Counted from the first letter of the stretch, positions 32,111 through 41,095 are shown. The stretch: 64,000 nucleotides of DNA from Psychrobacillus sp. FSL K6-2836 (GCF_038003085.1 NZ_JBBOOM010000001.1:3596001-3660000); one strand, 5' to 3'. Numbers and translations: made by a program. Notes: a model not told the origin generated them from the letters alone.

Positions 32111-33184
32111 TTACTTAGTCAAAACGGTTTTTAATGTCTCTAGGTTTTTGTTCATCAATGTAAAATAAGTTTCTTTGTTTTCAATATCTTCCTTTGATAA
32201 TACGCCTAAGTTGTGCAGTACTAAGCTATCTGCACCAATTTCTCGTTGAATCACTTCGGTTAGTTTTGATGAAACATTTTGTTCAAATAAAATATAGTTT
32301 ATATTTTTTTCTTCTGCTAAATCAATGAGTTTCGTCAGCTCTTTTTGAGATGGCTCATCCTGTGAATTTAATCCAGCTACTGCTAATTGTTCTAAGCCAT
32401 AGGTGTTTGCTATATAACCAAATGCTGCATGTGAGACAAAGAATGTTTTGTTCTTAGCAGTTTGTGCCATTTCTTCAAAATCTGTATCTAATTGCTGAAG
32501 TTCATTAATAAGTTCCTCATAGTTTTTTTCAAAAGTCTCTTTTTGCTCAGGTGAAATTTCCACTAAAGAGTCTTTAATCGAAAGTGCGAGACTTTGACTA
32601 ATTTTAGGTGATATCCAAACATGTGGATCTATATTTCCATGATCATGACCTTCATGACTGTCATGCTCTTCTGCTGATTCATCTTCATGCTCATGAGCTT
32701 CCTCTGTAGTAGTATCCTCATGTGCATGATCGTGTGATTCCTCTGTAGTAGCTTCCTCATGCTCGTGATCGTGTGATTCCTCTGTAGTAGCCTCTTCATG
32801 CACGTGATCAGATTCTTCCAATTGTTCATCTGATACGGCATCTACCGTGGCCACCATCTTCACATGTTCCTCTGCTAATGTCTTCTTAGCATTTTCTACA
32901 AAGCCCTCTAAGCCAAGTCCTATGTAAAAAAATAAATCAGCATCAGCAAGTGACATCATATCTTTTTGTGTTGGCTCAAAAGTATGCTCATTTGCTCCTG
33001 CTGGATAGATAGAAGAGACGTCCACAGATTCTCCTCCAATACGTTCAGCAAAATATTGTAATGGATACACAGTTGTATAAACTTGTACCGGTTGATTGTC
33101 GTTTTCTACCTTCTCTTCGCTGTTTCCACAAGCAGCTAAGAATAATAATATAAAAAGAACACTAACTATAATTATACGTTTCAA
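32111..33184 (-). CDS. Zinc ABC transporter substrate-binding lipoprotein (ZnuA/AdcA-like)
   Basis: Extracellular metal-binding lipoprotein of 357 aa. The signal peptide ends in the lipobox LAAC. The cluster A-I fold spans both halves, with TTVYPLQYFAERIGG, HTFEPTQKD and FVSHAAFGYIANTYGL supplying histidine ligands. Between them (about 118-190) is a His/Glu-rich loop made of near-identical units based on EEATTEESHDHEH, typical of zinc capture. The TTG at 33184 was chosen because AAGGAAGTGAG leaves no room for the GTG three codons earlier. A Zur-like box sits upstream. No permease or ATPase gene is adjacent. Confidence 0.88.
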   Translation of the reverse strand: MKRIIIVSVLFILLFLAACGNSEEKVENDNQPVQVYTTVYPLQYFAERIGGESVDVSSIYPAGANEHTFEPTQKDMMSLADADLFFYIGLGLEGFVENAKKTLAEEHVKMVATVDAVSDEQLEESDHVHEEATTEESHDHEHEEATTEESHDHAHEDTTTEEAHEHEDESAEEHDSHEGHDHGNIDPHVWISPKISQSLALSIKDSLVEISPEQKETFEKNYEELINELQQLDTDFEEMAQTAKNKTFFVSHAAFGYIANTYGLEQLAVAGLNSQDEPSQKELTKLIDLAEEKNINYILFEQNVSSKLTEVIQREIGADSLVLHNLGVLSKEDIENKETYFTLMNKNLETLKTVLTK

Positions 33185-33199
33185 TAAACTCACTTCCTT

Positions 33200-33220
33200 A
33201 AATAGTAATGATTACGCTTT
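33200..33220 (-). promoter_or_regulatory. Zur-type operator
   Basis: TAGTAATGATTACGC at 33203-33217, with flanking AAA and TTT, matches the Bacillus Zur box core TCGTAATNATTACGA at 13 of 14 defined positions or nearly so. It lies 16 bp before the zinc-binding protein start, so zinc should repress the gene. Confidence 0.78.
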
Positions 33221-33290
33221 GAAAATTGATAACTTCATTAGGTTACAGTATTATCAAAAAAAAAGCAAGAAAAAAATAGCCTTTGAATTA

Positions 33291-33521
33291 TTATTTTTTC
33301 AAAGGCCATTCATCAGGAACGGGATCAACGCCACCTTCATGAAAAGGATGGCACTTGGAAATTCTTTTTATCGTTAAAAAGCTTCCTTTTATTGCCCCGT
33401 GTTTTTGAACTGCTTCTACTCCGTAATGAGAACATGTTGGATAGAAACGGCAACTAGGTGGGGAAAGTGGCGAGATAAACTTTTGATAAAAGCGAAAAAT
33501 AGATATAATTATATGCTTCAT
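33291..33521 (-). CDS. yidD: Membrane protein insertion efficiency factor YidD
   Basis: A 76-residue small protein with an amphipathic N-terminal helix and the family core [32 protein letters not shown] and [13 protein letters not shown]. YidD (B. subtilis YtjA) assists membrane insertion together with YidC-type insertases at the inner face of the membrane. AAGGATG lies upstream, inside the preceding small gene, and the start is only 3 bp after its stop, so the two are coupled. Confidence 0.93.
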   Translation of the reverse strand: MKHIIISIFRFYQKFISPLSPPSCRFYPTCSHYGVEAVQKHGAIKGSFLTIKRISKCHPFHEGGVDPVPDEWPLKK

Positions 33522-33524
33522 GGA

Positions 33525-33647
33525 TTATTCAGCATCCTTAGGTTTTGGATCAATTTTCGAAGGCTTGTCATTCATAGCTAGCTTGTATAAAAAAGAAAAG
33601 CCAAAAATACTTAGTATTATTGCTGCACCTAATATCCAAAATACCAT
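33525..33647 (-). CDS. Small single-pass membrane protein (40 aa)
   Basis: ATG at 33647 to TAA at 33525, reading MVFWILGAAIILSIFGF then SFLYKLAMNDKPSKIDPK and a short acidic end. One N-terminal transmembrane helix with a charged tail is predicted. TTGGAG lies at a good distance before the ATG. It directly precedes yidD by 3 bp, so it is probably expressed and may act in the membrane with YidD. I do not recognise a family with certainty; small proteins of this shape (YtzI-like) occur in Bacillus. Confidence 0.7.
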   Translation of the reverse strand: MVFWILGAAIILSIFGFSFLYKLAMNDKPSKIDPKPKDAE

Positions 33648-33677
33648 TATTGCTCACTCCAATTAACTTATCGTTAT

Positions 33678-33703
33678 GTTTATTGTATGAAAATTAGAGG
33701 TAT
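33678..33703 (+). promoter_or_regulatory. Sigma-B-like promoter of dps
   Basis: GTTTAT, 14-bp spacer, AGGTAT fits the sigma-B consensus (GTTTAA-N12-15-GGGTAT) with one change in each half. General stress control of dps is known in B. subtilis. Confidence 0.6.
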
Positions 33704-33748
33704 ATTGAAAGAGAAAGCAACTATATTTAAAGGGAGAGTGACAATTTT

Positions 33749-34198
33749 ATGTCAGCAGCACTAAACAAAGAACTAAATAAACAAGTAGCAACATGGTCGG
33801 TTATGTACACTAAATTACATAATTTCCATTGGTATGTAAAGGGGCCGTCATTTTTTACTTTACACGCCAAATTCGAAGAGTTATATAACGAAGCTACACT
33901 TAATATGGATGAAATTGCAGAGCGTTTATTAACACTAGGTGGACAACCAGTTGCAACCTTAACAGAACATCTGGAGCTTTCAGAGATAAAAGAAGCTTCA
34001 AGTAAAGAGTCGGCTGACCAAATGGTAGAAACTGTGGTAGACGATTTTGATAAAATCATGAAATCTCTTAAAAAAGGGATGGAAGAAGCAGCAAAAGATG
34101 AAGATGATATGACAGAAGATATTTTAAATGCAATTTACCAAAAAACAGAAAAACATCAATGGATGTTAAATGCATTTTTAGGAGACACAAATAAATAA
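33749..34198 (+). CDS. dps: Dps family DNA-protecting ferritin-like protein
   Basis: A 149-residue ferritin-like four-helix protein that forms dodecamers, oxidises and stores iron and protects DNA. The ferroxidase ligands appear in KLHNFHWYVKG and FEELYNEATLNMDEIAERLLTLG. GGGAGAG precedes the ATG. Monocistronic. The sigma-B-like promoter upstream favours the general-stress Dps over the PerR-controlled MrgA, although the two are hard to separate by sequence. Confidence 0.93.
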   Translation: MSAALNKELNKQVATWSVMYTKLHNFHWYVKGPSFFTLHAKFEELYNEATLNMDEIAERLLTLGGQPVATLTEHLELSEIKEASSKESADQMVETVVDDFDKIMKSLKKGMEEAAKDEDDMTEDILNAIYQKTEKHQWMLNAFLGDTNK

Positions 34199-34259
34199 TA
34201 TGTACTTCATTATAATCTAAGCTAACCGATATAAAGCTTGTTATGAAGGAGGGATTTCT

Positions 34260-34439
34260 ATGGATATAAACTCCATAATGTCATCTAATTTACTACAGTT
34301 GCAACAAACCGTGCAAATGAGCGTATTACAAAATGCTATGAACATGGAAACTGTAGTAGCGGTAAAAATGTTGGAAGACATGCCTCAAACAGCTGCTCCA
34401 CATCCTAATAAAGGATCAGTTGTAGACATTCAAGCTTAA
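34260..34439 (+). CDS. YjfB family small protein (putative motility protein)
   Basis: A 59-residue protein starting MDINSIMSSNLLQLQQTVQM and ending in a proline-rich HPNKGSVVDIQA tail. The amphipathic Gln/Met-rich helix followed by a conserved short C terminus fits the YjfB family, annotated as putative motility protein without proven role. AAGGAGGG lies just before the ATG at 34260. It lies between dps and a repeat element. Identification rests on the overall pattern. Confidence 0.75.
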   Translation: MDINSIMSSNLLQLQQTVQMSVLQNAMNMETVVAVKMLEDMPQTAAPHPNKGSVVDIQA

Positions 34440-34654
34440 AAAGAAAAGGGAGGCGCCTATTTATAGGAATTCAGTCTAAGTTTGCGACATCGTGTCGCCA
34501 CAACTGACTGACCCATATCCTGTGGGCCGCCTAAAAGCGTTGAAAGAATGACAGTAAAGGCGTTCTTTGCCTTTACCTGCCATTCTGAAACGACTCAAGG
34601 GGCTAGGCGTCAGAGCCTAGATAGATACTGAGTAGAAAGTATATTCTCATAGCT
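34440..34654. repeat. Intergenic region with twin-hairpin repeat (copy 3)
   Basis: GCGAC-ATCGT-GTCGC at 34484-34498 and CCCAT-ATCCT-GTGGG at 34512-34526 repeat the 28-bp offset of the copies at 3864 and 7417. A further inverted pair, CTAGGC...GCCTAG, is at about 34603-34620. No gene is seen. Confidence 0.7.
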
Positions 34655-34690
34655 TAAAAAACATGCGCTTTAAGTGCATGTTTTTTTATT
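34655..34690 (+). terminator. Terminator at the end of the repeat region
   Basis: AAACATGCGCTT and AAGTGCATGTTT form a stem with one G-U pair, followed by a T-run. It may end yjfB or element transcription. Confidence 0.8.
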
Positions 34691-34724
34691 TTCCGCACAG
34701 ACTCTTATAAAAGGATGTGTGAAA

Positions 34725-35060
34725 ATGACCTTATACAAAGTGTATATCTCCGTAAAGAGTCAGCAAGTATATGCTTATCCCGATGAATCTCAGTGGGAAT
34801 TTGAAGTAACTGCTACTCGAAATGAAATTAAAGTATTTGAAAGACTTTTTTATCAAATGAAAAATGTACAAAGCAGAAATTTTCTACGAGCACATGAACC
34901 AATGTCCGTGAAGCCATATCATGTGGATGGAGAAAATGATCAATACGATAGAAGACTAAAGAAAGTGTATGCATGGATTCATGAATTCACTTCAGGTGAC
35001 GCGAAAAGATTTATAGAACAGCTACCTTATTTTCAAAGAAGAATGGAGGTTCAATTATGA
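34725..35060 (+). CDS. Uncharacterised conserved-looking cytosolic protein
   Basis: 111 residues from the ATG at 34725, chosen because AAGGATG lies upstream and the longer reading crosses the terminator stem. MTLYKVYISVKSQQVYAYPD begins a probable beta-strand region; TRNEIKVFERLFYQMKNVQ and DRRLKKVYAWIHEF look helical. No signal peptide or membrane helix. It overlaps the next small gene (ATGA). The neighbourhood (dps, Nudix ytkD, ytmA) matches the ytk-ytm region of B. subtilis, but I do not recognise this family. Confidence 0.7.
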   Translation: MTLYKVYISVKSQQVYAYPDESQWEFEVTATRNEIKVFERLFYQMKNVQSRNFLRAHEPMSVKPYHVDGENDQYDRRLKKVYAWIHEFTSGDAKRFIEQLPYFQRRMEVQL

Positions 35061-35215
35061 GTAAAAATTTAAACAGAAAAGGAAATGAAAATCCAGTAAC
35101 GTATCGAAATGTTAGTTCCCTTCTTAATCAAAATCCACAAGATAAATCAAAGCAGAATATTGCACAAAATAGAGAAGAAGGTAATGAGGATTACAAAATG
35201 GGGCCTCCCAAATAG
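35057..35215 (+). CDS. Small hydrophilic protein (52 aa)
   Basis: ATG at 35057 overlaps the previous stop by 4 bp, with GGAGG 6 bp upstream, so translation is well supported. The sequence runs MSKNLNRKGNENPVTYRNVS and ends EDYKMGPPK. It is rich in Asn, Gln and Lys, with no cysteine or hydrophobic segment, as in disordered or small spore proteins. Function unknown. A terminator follows at once. Confidence 0.65.
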   Translation: MSKNLNRKGNENPVTYRNVSSLLNQNPQDKSKQNIAQNREEGNEDYKMGPPK

Positions 35216-35225
35216 AGGATACTTA

Positions 35226-35258
35226 AAGACTTAGCTCTTACTGGGCTAAGTCTTTTCT
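35226..35258 (+). terminator. Terminator
   Basis: AAGACTTAGC and GCTAAGTCTT with a loop of about eight bases and a following T-rich tail. Confidence 0.85.
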
Positions 35259-35302
35259 TATTCATATGTTAAAATTTAAAGAAAACAAGGGGGAATCAGA
35301 AA

Positions 35303-35776
35303 ATGATCTCTTTCGAAGATTTAAACGGCTATCAAGTGAAGTTATCCTTTCAACAAGGAAGCTTTTCAATTGCATCCAAACATGTACTTGTTTTAGCAAA
35401 GCATAAAGACAAATGGTTATTGACGAAGCATCCTAAAAGAGGATTGGAGTTTCCAGGTGGTAAGGCAGAGAGAGGGGAAACTTTAGTTGAAGCTGCAATT
35501 AGAGAAACAAAAGAAGAAACAAATGTTGATATAGTGAAGCTAGAATGGCTTGCAGAATATATGGTAATGGATAATATCCCTTTTTGTAAAACTGTTTATA
35601 TAGCTGAAGTTGGGTATATTAATAAAGAGCGGACAAGCTTTGAGACTGAAGGTGCTTTCTGGCTATCTTCAGAGGAACTCACACATAGTGATTATTTAAG
35701 TTTCCATATGAAAGATGATGGAATGAAAGCCATTTTAAAGAAGGTGAATGAAGTTGAAAATAAATGGAACGATTGA
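35303..35776 (+). CDS. ytkD: Nudix hydrolase, YtkD/MutT-like nucleoside triphosphatase
   Basis: A 157-residue Nudix enzyme expected to hydrolyse oxidised purine nucleoside triphosphates (8-oxo-dGTP) and related NTPs. The Nudix box runs GGKAERGETLVEAAIRETKE then ETNVD, with the Mg2+-binding REXXEE core intact (about residues 52-75). AAGGGGG precedes the ATG. Its last 29 bp overlap the downstream hydrolase gene. Gene order next to ytmA-like and dps genes supports YtkD. Confidence 0.88.
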   Translation: MISFEDLNGYQVKLSFQQGSFSIASKHVLVLAKHKDKWLLTKHPKRGLEFPGGKAERGETLVEAAIRETKEETNVDIVKLEWLAEYMVMDNIPFCKTVYIAEVGYINKERTSFETEGAFWLSSEELTHSDYLSFHMKDDGMKAILKKVNEVENKWND

Positions 35777-36542
35777 AAAGGTTCGAATCTATCCATCTCC
35801 AAACCCTCATATTGTATTGAAAGAAATTACATATTGGTCCTGTGGTCTTCGAGTTAAAGGAATGTTAGCTTCGCCAAAAAAGGCAGGAAGCTATGAAGGT
35901 ATTTTATATTGTCGAGGCGGCATGCAAAGTATTGGCATGGTTCGGCCAGCACGAATTGCACAAATTGCATCTGAAGGATTTATCGTATTTGCACCGTATT
36001 ATCGCGGTAATCGTGGTGGGGAAGGAAGAGATGAATTTGCTGGAGAGGATCGCTGGGATGCCATCTGCGGAGTAGATGTACTAAAGCAATATTGTATACC
36101 GGAACGGATTCACCTATTTGCATTTTCTCGTGGTGGAATCATGGGATTATGGATTGCTATTTTACGTAATGATATTACATCCTTAGTAACATGGGCGGGA
36201 GTTTCCGATATTTATTTAACTTATGAAGAAAGATTAGATATGAGAAAGATGATGAAACGAGTTATCGGTGGAACCCCAACTAAATATCCATTGGGGTATG
36301 AGCAGCGAGATGTATTACCTCATATAGGGGAATTGAAAGTATCCACTTTAATAATACATGGGGAACGAGATACAAATGTTTCTTTTGAGCACGCAAAGGT
36401 TTTAGAACAGGCATTAATAGGGAATAGTATACCAGTTGAAACATGGTACTATCCAGAGTTCACACATTTCTTTCCAAGCAAAATAAATAGACGTGTAGTT
36501 AAAGATGCATGTCACTGGATGAAAAATGAGAGAGGGGTTTAA
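35748..36542 (+). CDS. ytmA: Alpha/beta hydrolase, prolyl-oligopeptidase-like (YtmA)
   Basis: A 264-residue cytosolic hydrolase of the S9/dienelactone-hydrolase type. LYCRGGMQSIG and APYYRGNRGGEGRDEFAG precede the nucleophile elbow FAFSRGGIMG. The acid lies in IIHGERDTNVS and the histidine in YPEFTHFF. It starts with ATG inside the ytkD end, after AAGAAGGTGA. Substrate unknown; the family includes peptidases and esterases. Confidence 0.85.
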   Translation: MKLKINGTIEKVRIYPSPNPHIVLKEITYWSCGLRVKGMLASPKKAGSYEGILYCRGGMQSIGMVRPARIAQIASEGFIVFAPYYRGNRGGEGRDEFAGEDRWDAICGVDVLKQYCIPERIHLFAFSRGGIMGLWIAILRNDITSLVTWAGVSDIYLTYEERLDMRKMMKRVIGGTPTKYPLGYEQRDVLPHIGELKVSTLIIHGERDTNVSFEHAKVLEQALIGNSIPVETWYYPEFTHFFPSKINRRVVKDACHWMKNERGV

Positions 36543-36544
36543 TA

Positions 36545-36994
36545 ATGGGCAATGTTGTAGTGACAACTGAGACAATGAGTGTAGAAGGAAAATCCTCTTT
36601 TCCTATAGATACTAGTTTTTGGGAGGATTTGTGGGATCAATATACAACTGAATTCCAAGAAGTGGTTATCCATTGTTGGATGGAGGAACTAGACGTATTA
36701 GAAGAGTTAAATTCTCGAGCAGTTTCTGTTCAAACAGAGGGATTGATGAGAGTAGTTACTATTAATCTAACGGATGAAAATAGGCTCTATTTTAGAAATT
36801 ATTCTGTTGATCCAAAGGGTGGGTTAAAGTGGTTCACGATGTTCTTCCAAGAGGATGGAGTTGAACAGATGGAAATAGGTCATTATGGTTCGGAAATTAT
36901 TCTATTTAAGGTTAATGAAGAAGAAGCAGAAAAGTTCAGAGAAATATTTCCGAAAATAACTGATAGTGTATTTCATGAGACAAATGGTGATTAA
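36545..36994 (+). CDS. Uncharacterised protein in the ytkD-ytmA operon
   Basis: 149 residues, two bases after the ytmA stop, so co-transcribed. Acidic, no signal or membrane helix. PIDTSFWEDLWDQYTTEFQE and GGLKWFTMFFQEDGVEQMEIG are the most distinctive parts. The alternation of strand-like and helix-like stretches suggests a small alpha-beta domain. No family recognised. The upstream sequence overlaps the end of ytmA (AGAGAGGGG serves as binding site). Confidence 0.7.
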   Translation: MGNVVVTTETMSVEGKSSFPIDTSFWEDLWDQYTTEFQEVVIHCWMEELDVLEELNSRAVSVQTEGLMRVVTINLTDENRLYFRNYSVDPKGGLKWFTMFFQEDGVEQMEIGHYGSEIILFKVNEEEAEKFREIFPKITDSVFHETNGD

Positions 36995-37297
36995 TGCTAA
37001 TTAGGAGACGTAAATATCTTTTTCAATAGAGAGTGAAGAGACGAATTTTCCAGTTGTTAATACAAGTTTATATGTAAGTGGAAATCAGAAACTATATTGT
37101 TTCTGATTTTTTTGATATAAGTAACAATTAATTTAATAAGGTGGAATTAATGAAGGTGTTGAATATCTATGATAAGAAGAGGTGCTTTTTAAAAAGTGGA
37201 CTTGGTCAGTTCAAAAAATGAATCTTTTTAGTTTGGAAATCCGTATTAGAATTAATAAATCAGAAAAATCTTAAAGTTCTAATAGGGGGTAAGTTTA
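36995..37297. other. Intergenic stretch with terminator
   Basis: About 300 bp. A terminator lies at 37082-37113. A 23-codon open frame at 37150-37221 has an AAGGTGG upstream but too little else to call a gene. Nothing more is recognised. Confidence 0.5.
37082..37113 (+). terminator. Terminator of the ytkD-ytmA operon
   Basis: AAATCAGAAAC and GTTTCTGATTT with a six-base loop and seven T. Confidence 0.9.
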
Positions 37298-37624
37298 ATG
37301 GATAAAGTTTATATTATTGCAGTTACAGTAGCTATTGAAACACTTTCACTTTGGTTAGTTTCACTTTTTTTTGGATGGAGTTTCATAGATACGATATTTT
37401 TAGGGGGACTTGCTATATTTGGGTGTGTTTGGTTATTTCAATTAAATAACAATCAAACAAATAACGAATATAATGCTTTTGCAAAAGGACAGAATGGTCT
37501 AGACACCGGGGGTATAATGCCATTTCAATTTAAGATGACACCTATTACTTTGGGGCTTTTAGCATTTATAGTGATTAGTTTTTTGGTGACGGTTGTTAAA
37601 TATTATCCATACTTTTCAAATTAA
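37298..37624 (+). CDS. Small membrane protein with three predicted helices
   Basis: 108 residues. Hydrophobic segments lie at about 5-25, 28-48 and 84-104, with a polar loop between the second and third (NNNQTNNEYNAFAKGQNG). The arrangement recalls DUF3899-type proteins, which are also of unknown function. AGGGGG precedes the ATG. It stands alone, convergent with pckA across a bidirectional terminator. Role unknown. Confidence 0.68.
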   Translation: MDKVYIIAVTVAIETLSLWLVSLFFGWSFIDTIFLGGLAIFGCVWLFQLNNNQTNNEYNAFAKGQNGLDTGGIMPFQFKMTPITLGLLAFIVISFLVTVVKYYPYFSN

Positions 37625-37656
37625 CAAATTTTAGTATATGAACAATACTCAAAAAA

Positions 37657-37692
37657 AAGAGCCCCAAATATTCATTTTGGGGCTCTTTTATA
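37657..37692. terminator. Bidirectional terminator between the membrane protein and pckA
   Basis: AAAGAGCCCCAAA and TTTGGGGCTCTTT, 13 bp, with A-run before and T-run after. Confidence 0.94.
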
Positions 37693-37703
37693 TTTTAAAT
37701 TTA

Positions 37704-39290
37704 TTAAGCTAATGGTCCGCCTTTAAAGGAAATGTCTTCAGAGACTGTACCAAATTTTTTGAAGTTCTCACGGAATGATTGAGCTAACTCAGCGGCTTTT
37801 TGGTCATATGCTGCTTTATCTGCCCATGCATTACGAGGTATAAGTACCTCAGTAGGAACGCCTTCTACTTCTTTAGGAATAGCTAAACCGAATACTGTAT
37901 CTGTTTCTGTTTCAGCATTGTTTAGTTTACCATCAATTGCAGCACGAACCATTGTACGAGTGTATGACAGCTTCATGCGGTTACCTACGCCGTATTCTCC
38001 ACCAGTCCAACCAGTGTTTACTAAGAATACTTGTGCATCATGCTCATCAATTTTATTACCAAGCATTTCTGCATATACCGTTGCATGTAATGGTAAGAAT
38101 GGTGAACCGAAGCAAGTAGAAAATACTGGTTGTGGCGAAGTAACTCCACGTTCAGTTCCAGCAAGCTTAGAAGTAAAGCCACTTAAGAAATGGTACATTG
38201 CTTGTTCTTTTGTTAGTTTACTGATTGGAGGCAATACGCCAAAAGCATCGGCAGTTAAGAAAATAATTGTATTTGGATGACCCGCTACAGATGGGTCTAC
38301 AATATTATCGATATATTGAATTGGGTAAGCCGCACGAGTATTTTCTGTTAATGAGTTGTCAGTATAATTAGCAACGCGAGTTTCCGCATCTACCACTACG
38401 TTTTCTAATACAGTTCCGAATGATATCGCATCCCAGATTTGAGGTTCATTTTCTCGAGTTAGGTCAATACATTTTGCATAACAGCCACCTTCGATATTGA
38501 ACACACCGTTATCTGACCAGCCATGCTCGTCATCACCGATTAGTTTACGACCAGCATCTGCAGAAAGGGTAGTTTTACCTGTTCCAGATAAACCGAAGAA
38601 TAATGCAACATCTCCAGCATCCCCAACGTTTGCAGAGCAGTGCATTGGTAAAATATCTTGTTCTGGAAGTAAGTAGTTCATAATAGAGAAAATTGATTTT
38701 TTCATCTCGCCAGCATATTCAGTACCACCTATTAAAACAGTGCGTTTTTCCATGGATACAATGATAAACGTTTCTGAACGTGTTCCATCTATAGCAGGAA
38801 CTGCCTTGAAATTAGGTGCAGAAAGAATAGTAAAATCTGTTGTATGTGTTGCAAGATCTTCTTGTGTTGGACGGATAAATAGCTGATGAGCGAAGAGGTT
38901 ATGCCAAGCATATTCGTTAATTACTTGAATACCCAAACGTGATTCTTTATCAGCTCCAGCATATCCTTTAAATTCGAAGATTTCATCTTGCTTGTTTAAG
39001 AAGTTAATCATTTTTTTATATAGTGCTTCAAAAACGTCAGAAGAAATTGGTTGGTTTACTGAACCCCAATCGATTTTGTCTTTTGAAATAGCTTCATCTA
39101 CTATATACTTATCTTGTGGAGAGCGGCCAGTATATTTTCCTGTTTCAGCTTTTACTGCACCAGTAGAAGTTAGAACAGCTTCTCCTCTTGTTGTAGCTTT
39201 TTCCACAAGTTGTGGCACTGACAATTGGCTGCTAACGTTATTTCCTGCTAACAATTCTTTCAGTTCACTCACAGTATCAATTGAATTCAT
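37704..39290 (-). CDS. pckA: Phosphoenolpyruvate carboxykinase (ATP)
   Basis: Gluconeogenic enzyme that converts oxaloacetate and ATP to PEP, CO2 and ADP. It is 528 aa. The N-terminal [14 protein letters not shown] binds substrate, [15 protein letters not shown] is the kinase P-loop, and DDEHGW holds metal ligands. NTGWTGG and [15 protein letters not shown] close the active site. AAAGGATGG lies before the ATG. Divergent from the metK riboswitch region, as in B. subtilis. Its product pathway fits the 3-hydroxybutyrate and amino-acid catabolic operons nearby. Confidence 0.96.
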   Translation of the reverse strand: MNSIDTVSELKELLAGNNVSSQLSVPQLVEKATTRGEAVLTSTGAVKAETGKYTGRSPQDKYIVDEAISKDKIDWGSVNQPISSDVFEALYKKMINFLNKQDEIFEFKGYAGADKESRLGIQVINEYAWHNLFAHQLFIRPTQEDLATHTTDFTILSAPNFKAVPAIDGTRSETFIIVSMEKRTVLIGGTEYAGEMKKSIFSIMNYLLPEQDILPMHCSANVGDAGDVALFFGLSGTGKTTLSADAGRKLIGDDEHGWSDNGVFNIEGGCYAKCIDLTRENEPQIWDAISFGTVLENVVVDAETRVANYTDNSLTENTRAAYPIQYIDNIVDPSVAGHPNTIIFLTADAFGVLPPISKLTKEQAMYHFLSGFTSKLAGTERGVTSPQPVFSTCFGSPFLPLHATVYAEMLGNKIDEHDAQVFLVNTGWTGGEYGVGNRMKLSYTRTMVRAAIDGKLNNAETETDTVFGLAIPKEVEGVPTEVLIPRNAWADKAAYDQKAAELAQSFRENFKKFGTVSEDISFKGGPLA

Positions 39291-39437
39291 CTTGAATATA
39301 CCATCCTTTTTTTATATTTCCCCTAAAAAAGAGGAAGTTTTCTAGATATGTGAAATAGTATAACACATTAAAGTAATTAGTCTATACTAATCAAATTAAA
39401 TTTTTTCTTTTGTGTACAAAATACAAACAAAAAATAG

Positions 39438-39466
39438 TTGACTTCTAATACATATTTACGTATGAT
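39438..39466 (+). promoter_or_regulatory. Promoter of the metK leader
   Basis: TTGACT, 17-bp spacer, TATGAT, about 18 bp before the riboswitch. Confidence 0.8.
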
Positions 39467-39483
39467 GATAAATTGAACGGATA

Positions 39484-39668
39484 CTCTTATCCCGAGCTGG
39501 TGGAGGGGTCAGGCCCTATGAAACCCGGCAACCTGTAATTTTTTTATTATTACAAAGGTGCCAAACCTGAGACAAGGTGAAATTCCTTGATTTGATAAGA
39601 GTGAAAGGTGCTTATGATACTAATGCCTTTCCTCATGTATAAATACGTGAGTGAGGGGTTTTTTTATT
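39484..39668 (+). promoter_or_regulatory. SAM-I riboswitch (S-box) with terminator, controlling metK
   Basis: The aptamer (39484-39601) is closed by CTCTTATC/GATAAGAG. It carries the conserved GAGGGGTCAGGCCCTATGAA, CCCGGCAACC, GGTGCCAA and GACAAGGTGAAATTCC segments of the S-box. A terminator stem (39626-39658) with a T-run follows. High SAM should favour termination. About 180 bp of further leader separate it from metK. Confidence 0.96.
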
Positions 39669-39850
39669 TAACATCGCCCTTTATCCTTGTGTGCCAAGTC
39701 CGAAACGGCTTCAAGTTAACTTCAATGCATAATTATTACATTAGAAATTTTGTGATGAAAATGCATGAATCATTTTGAATGGCTTGACATGGGAATGAGT
39801 ACCGTATCAATTCTTGAGAGAAATCTCGCAGGATATAGGAGGAATAATCT

Positions 39851-41047
39851 ATGACACAACGTCGATTATTTACATCAGAATCAGTAACAGAGGGGCATCC
39901 AGATAAAATCTGTGATCAAATCTCTGATGCAATTCTAGATGCAATTTTAGCAGAAGACCCAAATGCTCGTGTAGCTTGCGAAACGAGTGTAACGACAGGA
40001 CTAGTATTAGTTGCTGGAGAAATTACTACATCTACTTACGTAGATATCCCTAAAGTAGTTCGTTCTACTATTAAAGAAATTGGCTATACACGTGCAAAGT
40101 ATGGCTTTGATGCAGAAACTTCTGCTGTGCTTACTTCAATTGATGAACAATCACCTGACATCGCGCAAGGTGTGGACCAAGCTTTAGAAGCAAGAGAAGG
40201 CTCTATGAGTGATTCTGACATTGATGCAATTGGAGCAGGAGACCAAGGTTTAATGTTCGGTTATGCTTGTAATGAAACACCAGAGCTTATGCCACTACCA
40301 ATTAGTTTAGCGCATAAACTATCTCATCGATTGGCACAAGTTCGTAAAGACGAAACTTTAGACTATCTTCGTCCGGACGGAAAAACTCAAGTAACAGTAG
40401 AATATGATGAAAATAATAATCCTGTTCGTATCGATACAATTGTTATTTCTACTCAACATCATCCAGAAATTACTTTAGAGCAAATTCAAAAAGATATTAA
40501 AGAAGTAGTGATCAATCCGATTGTTCCTACAAATTTAATAGATGAAAATACAAAATACTTTATCAATCCAACTGGACGCTTCGTAATTGGTGGACCACAA
40601 GGAGATGCAGGTCTAACAGGACGTAAAATTATCGTAGACACTTACGGTGGTTATGCTCGTCATGGCGGAGGAGCATTCTCTGGTAAAGATCCTACAAAAG
40701 TTGACCGTTCCGCTGCATATGCTGCACGTTATGTTGCTAAAAACATTGTTGCTGCTGGCCTTGCAGATCGTTGTGAAGTACAACTTGCTTATGCAATTGG
40801 TGTAGCTAAACCTGTTTCAATTGCTGTAGAAACTTTTGGTACTGGAAAGGTAGAAGAAGTTGAATTAGTTTCATATATTCGCGAACTATTCGACTTACGT
40901 CCAGCAGGAATCATTAAAATGCTAGATCTTCGCCGTCCAATATACAAACAAACAGCTGCTTATGGTCACTTTGGTCGAACAGACATTGATGTACCATGGG
41001 AAAAAACAGATAAAGCTGCAGCGTTGAAAGAAAAAGCTGGATTATAA
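39851..41047 (+). CDS. metK: S-adenosylmethionine synthetase
   Basis: Makes S-adenosylmethionine from methionine and ATP. It is 398 aa, full family length. [13 protein letters not shown] is the N-terminal ATP/metal motif; [33 protein letters not shown] (about 257-277) and [19 protein letters not shown] are signature regions. AGGAGG precedes the ATG. Expression is controlled by the upstream S-box. Single-gene unit with its own terminator. Confidence 0.97.
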   Translation: MTQRRLFTSESVTEGHPDKICDQISDAILDAILAEDPNARVACETSVTTGLVLVAGEITTSTYVDIPKVVRSTIKEIGYTRAKYGFDAETSAVLTSIDEQSPDIAQGVDQALEAREGSMSDSDIDAIGAGDQGLMFGYACNETPELMPLPISLAHKLSHRLAQVRKDETLDYLRPDGKTQVTVEYDENNNPVRIDTIVISTQHHPEITLEQIQKDIKEVVINPIVPTNLIDENTKYFINPTGRFVIGGPQGDAGLTGRKIIVDTYGGYARHGGGAFSGKDPTKVDRSAAYAARYVAKNIVAAGLADRCEVQLAYAIGVAKPVSIAVETFGTGKVEEVELVSYIRELFDLRPAGIIKMLDLRRPIYKQTAAYGHFGRTDIDVPWEKTDKAAALKEKAGL

Positions 41048-41058
41048 TTAGTATGAAC

Positions 41059-41095
41059 AAAAAAGGCTTTCCTATAATGGAAAGCCTTTTTTTTC
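41059..41095 (+). terminator. Terminator after metK
   Basis: AAAAAGGCTTTCC and GGAAAGCCTTTTT around TATAAT, then more T. Confidence 0.94.

Noticed and set aside
37150-37221. 23-codon open frame with an AAGGTGG upstream
   Set aside because: Too short and without operon context or recognisable features; could be chance.
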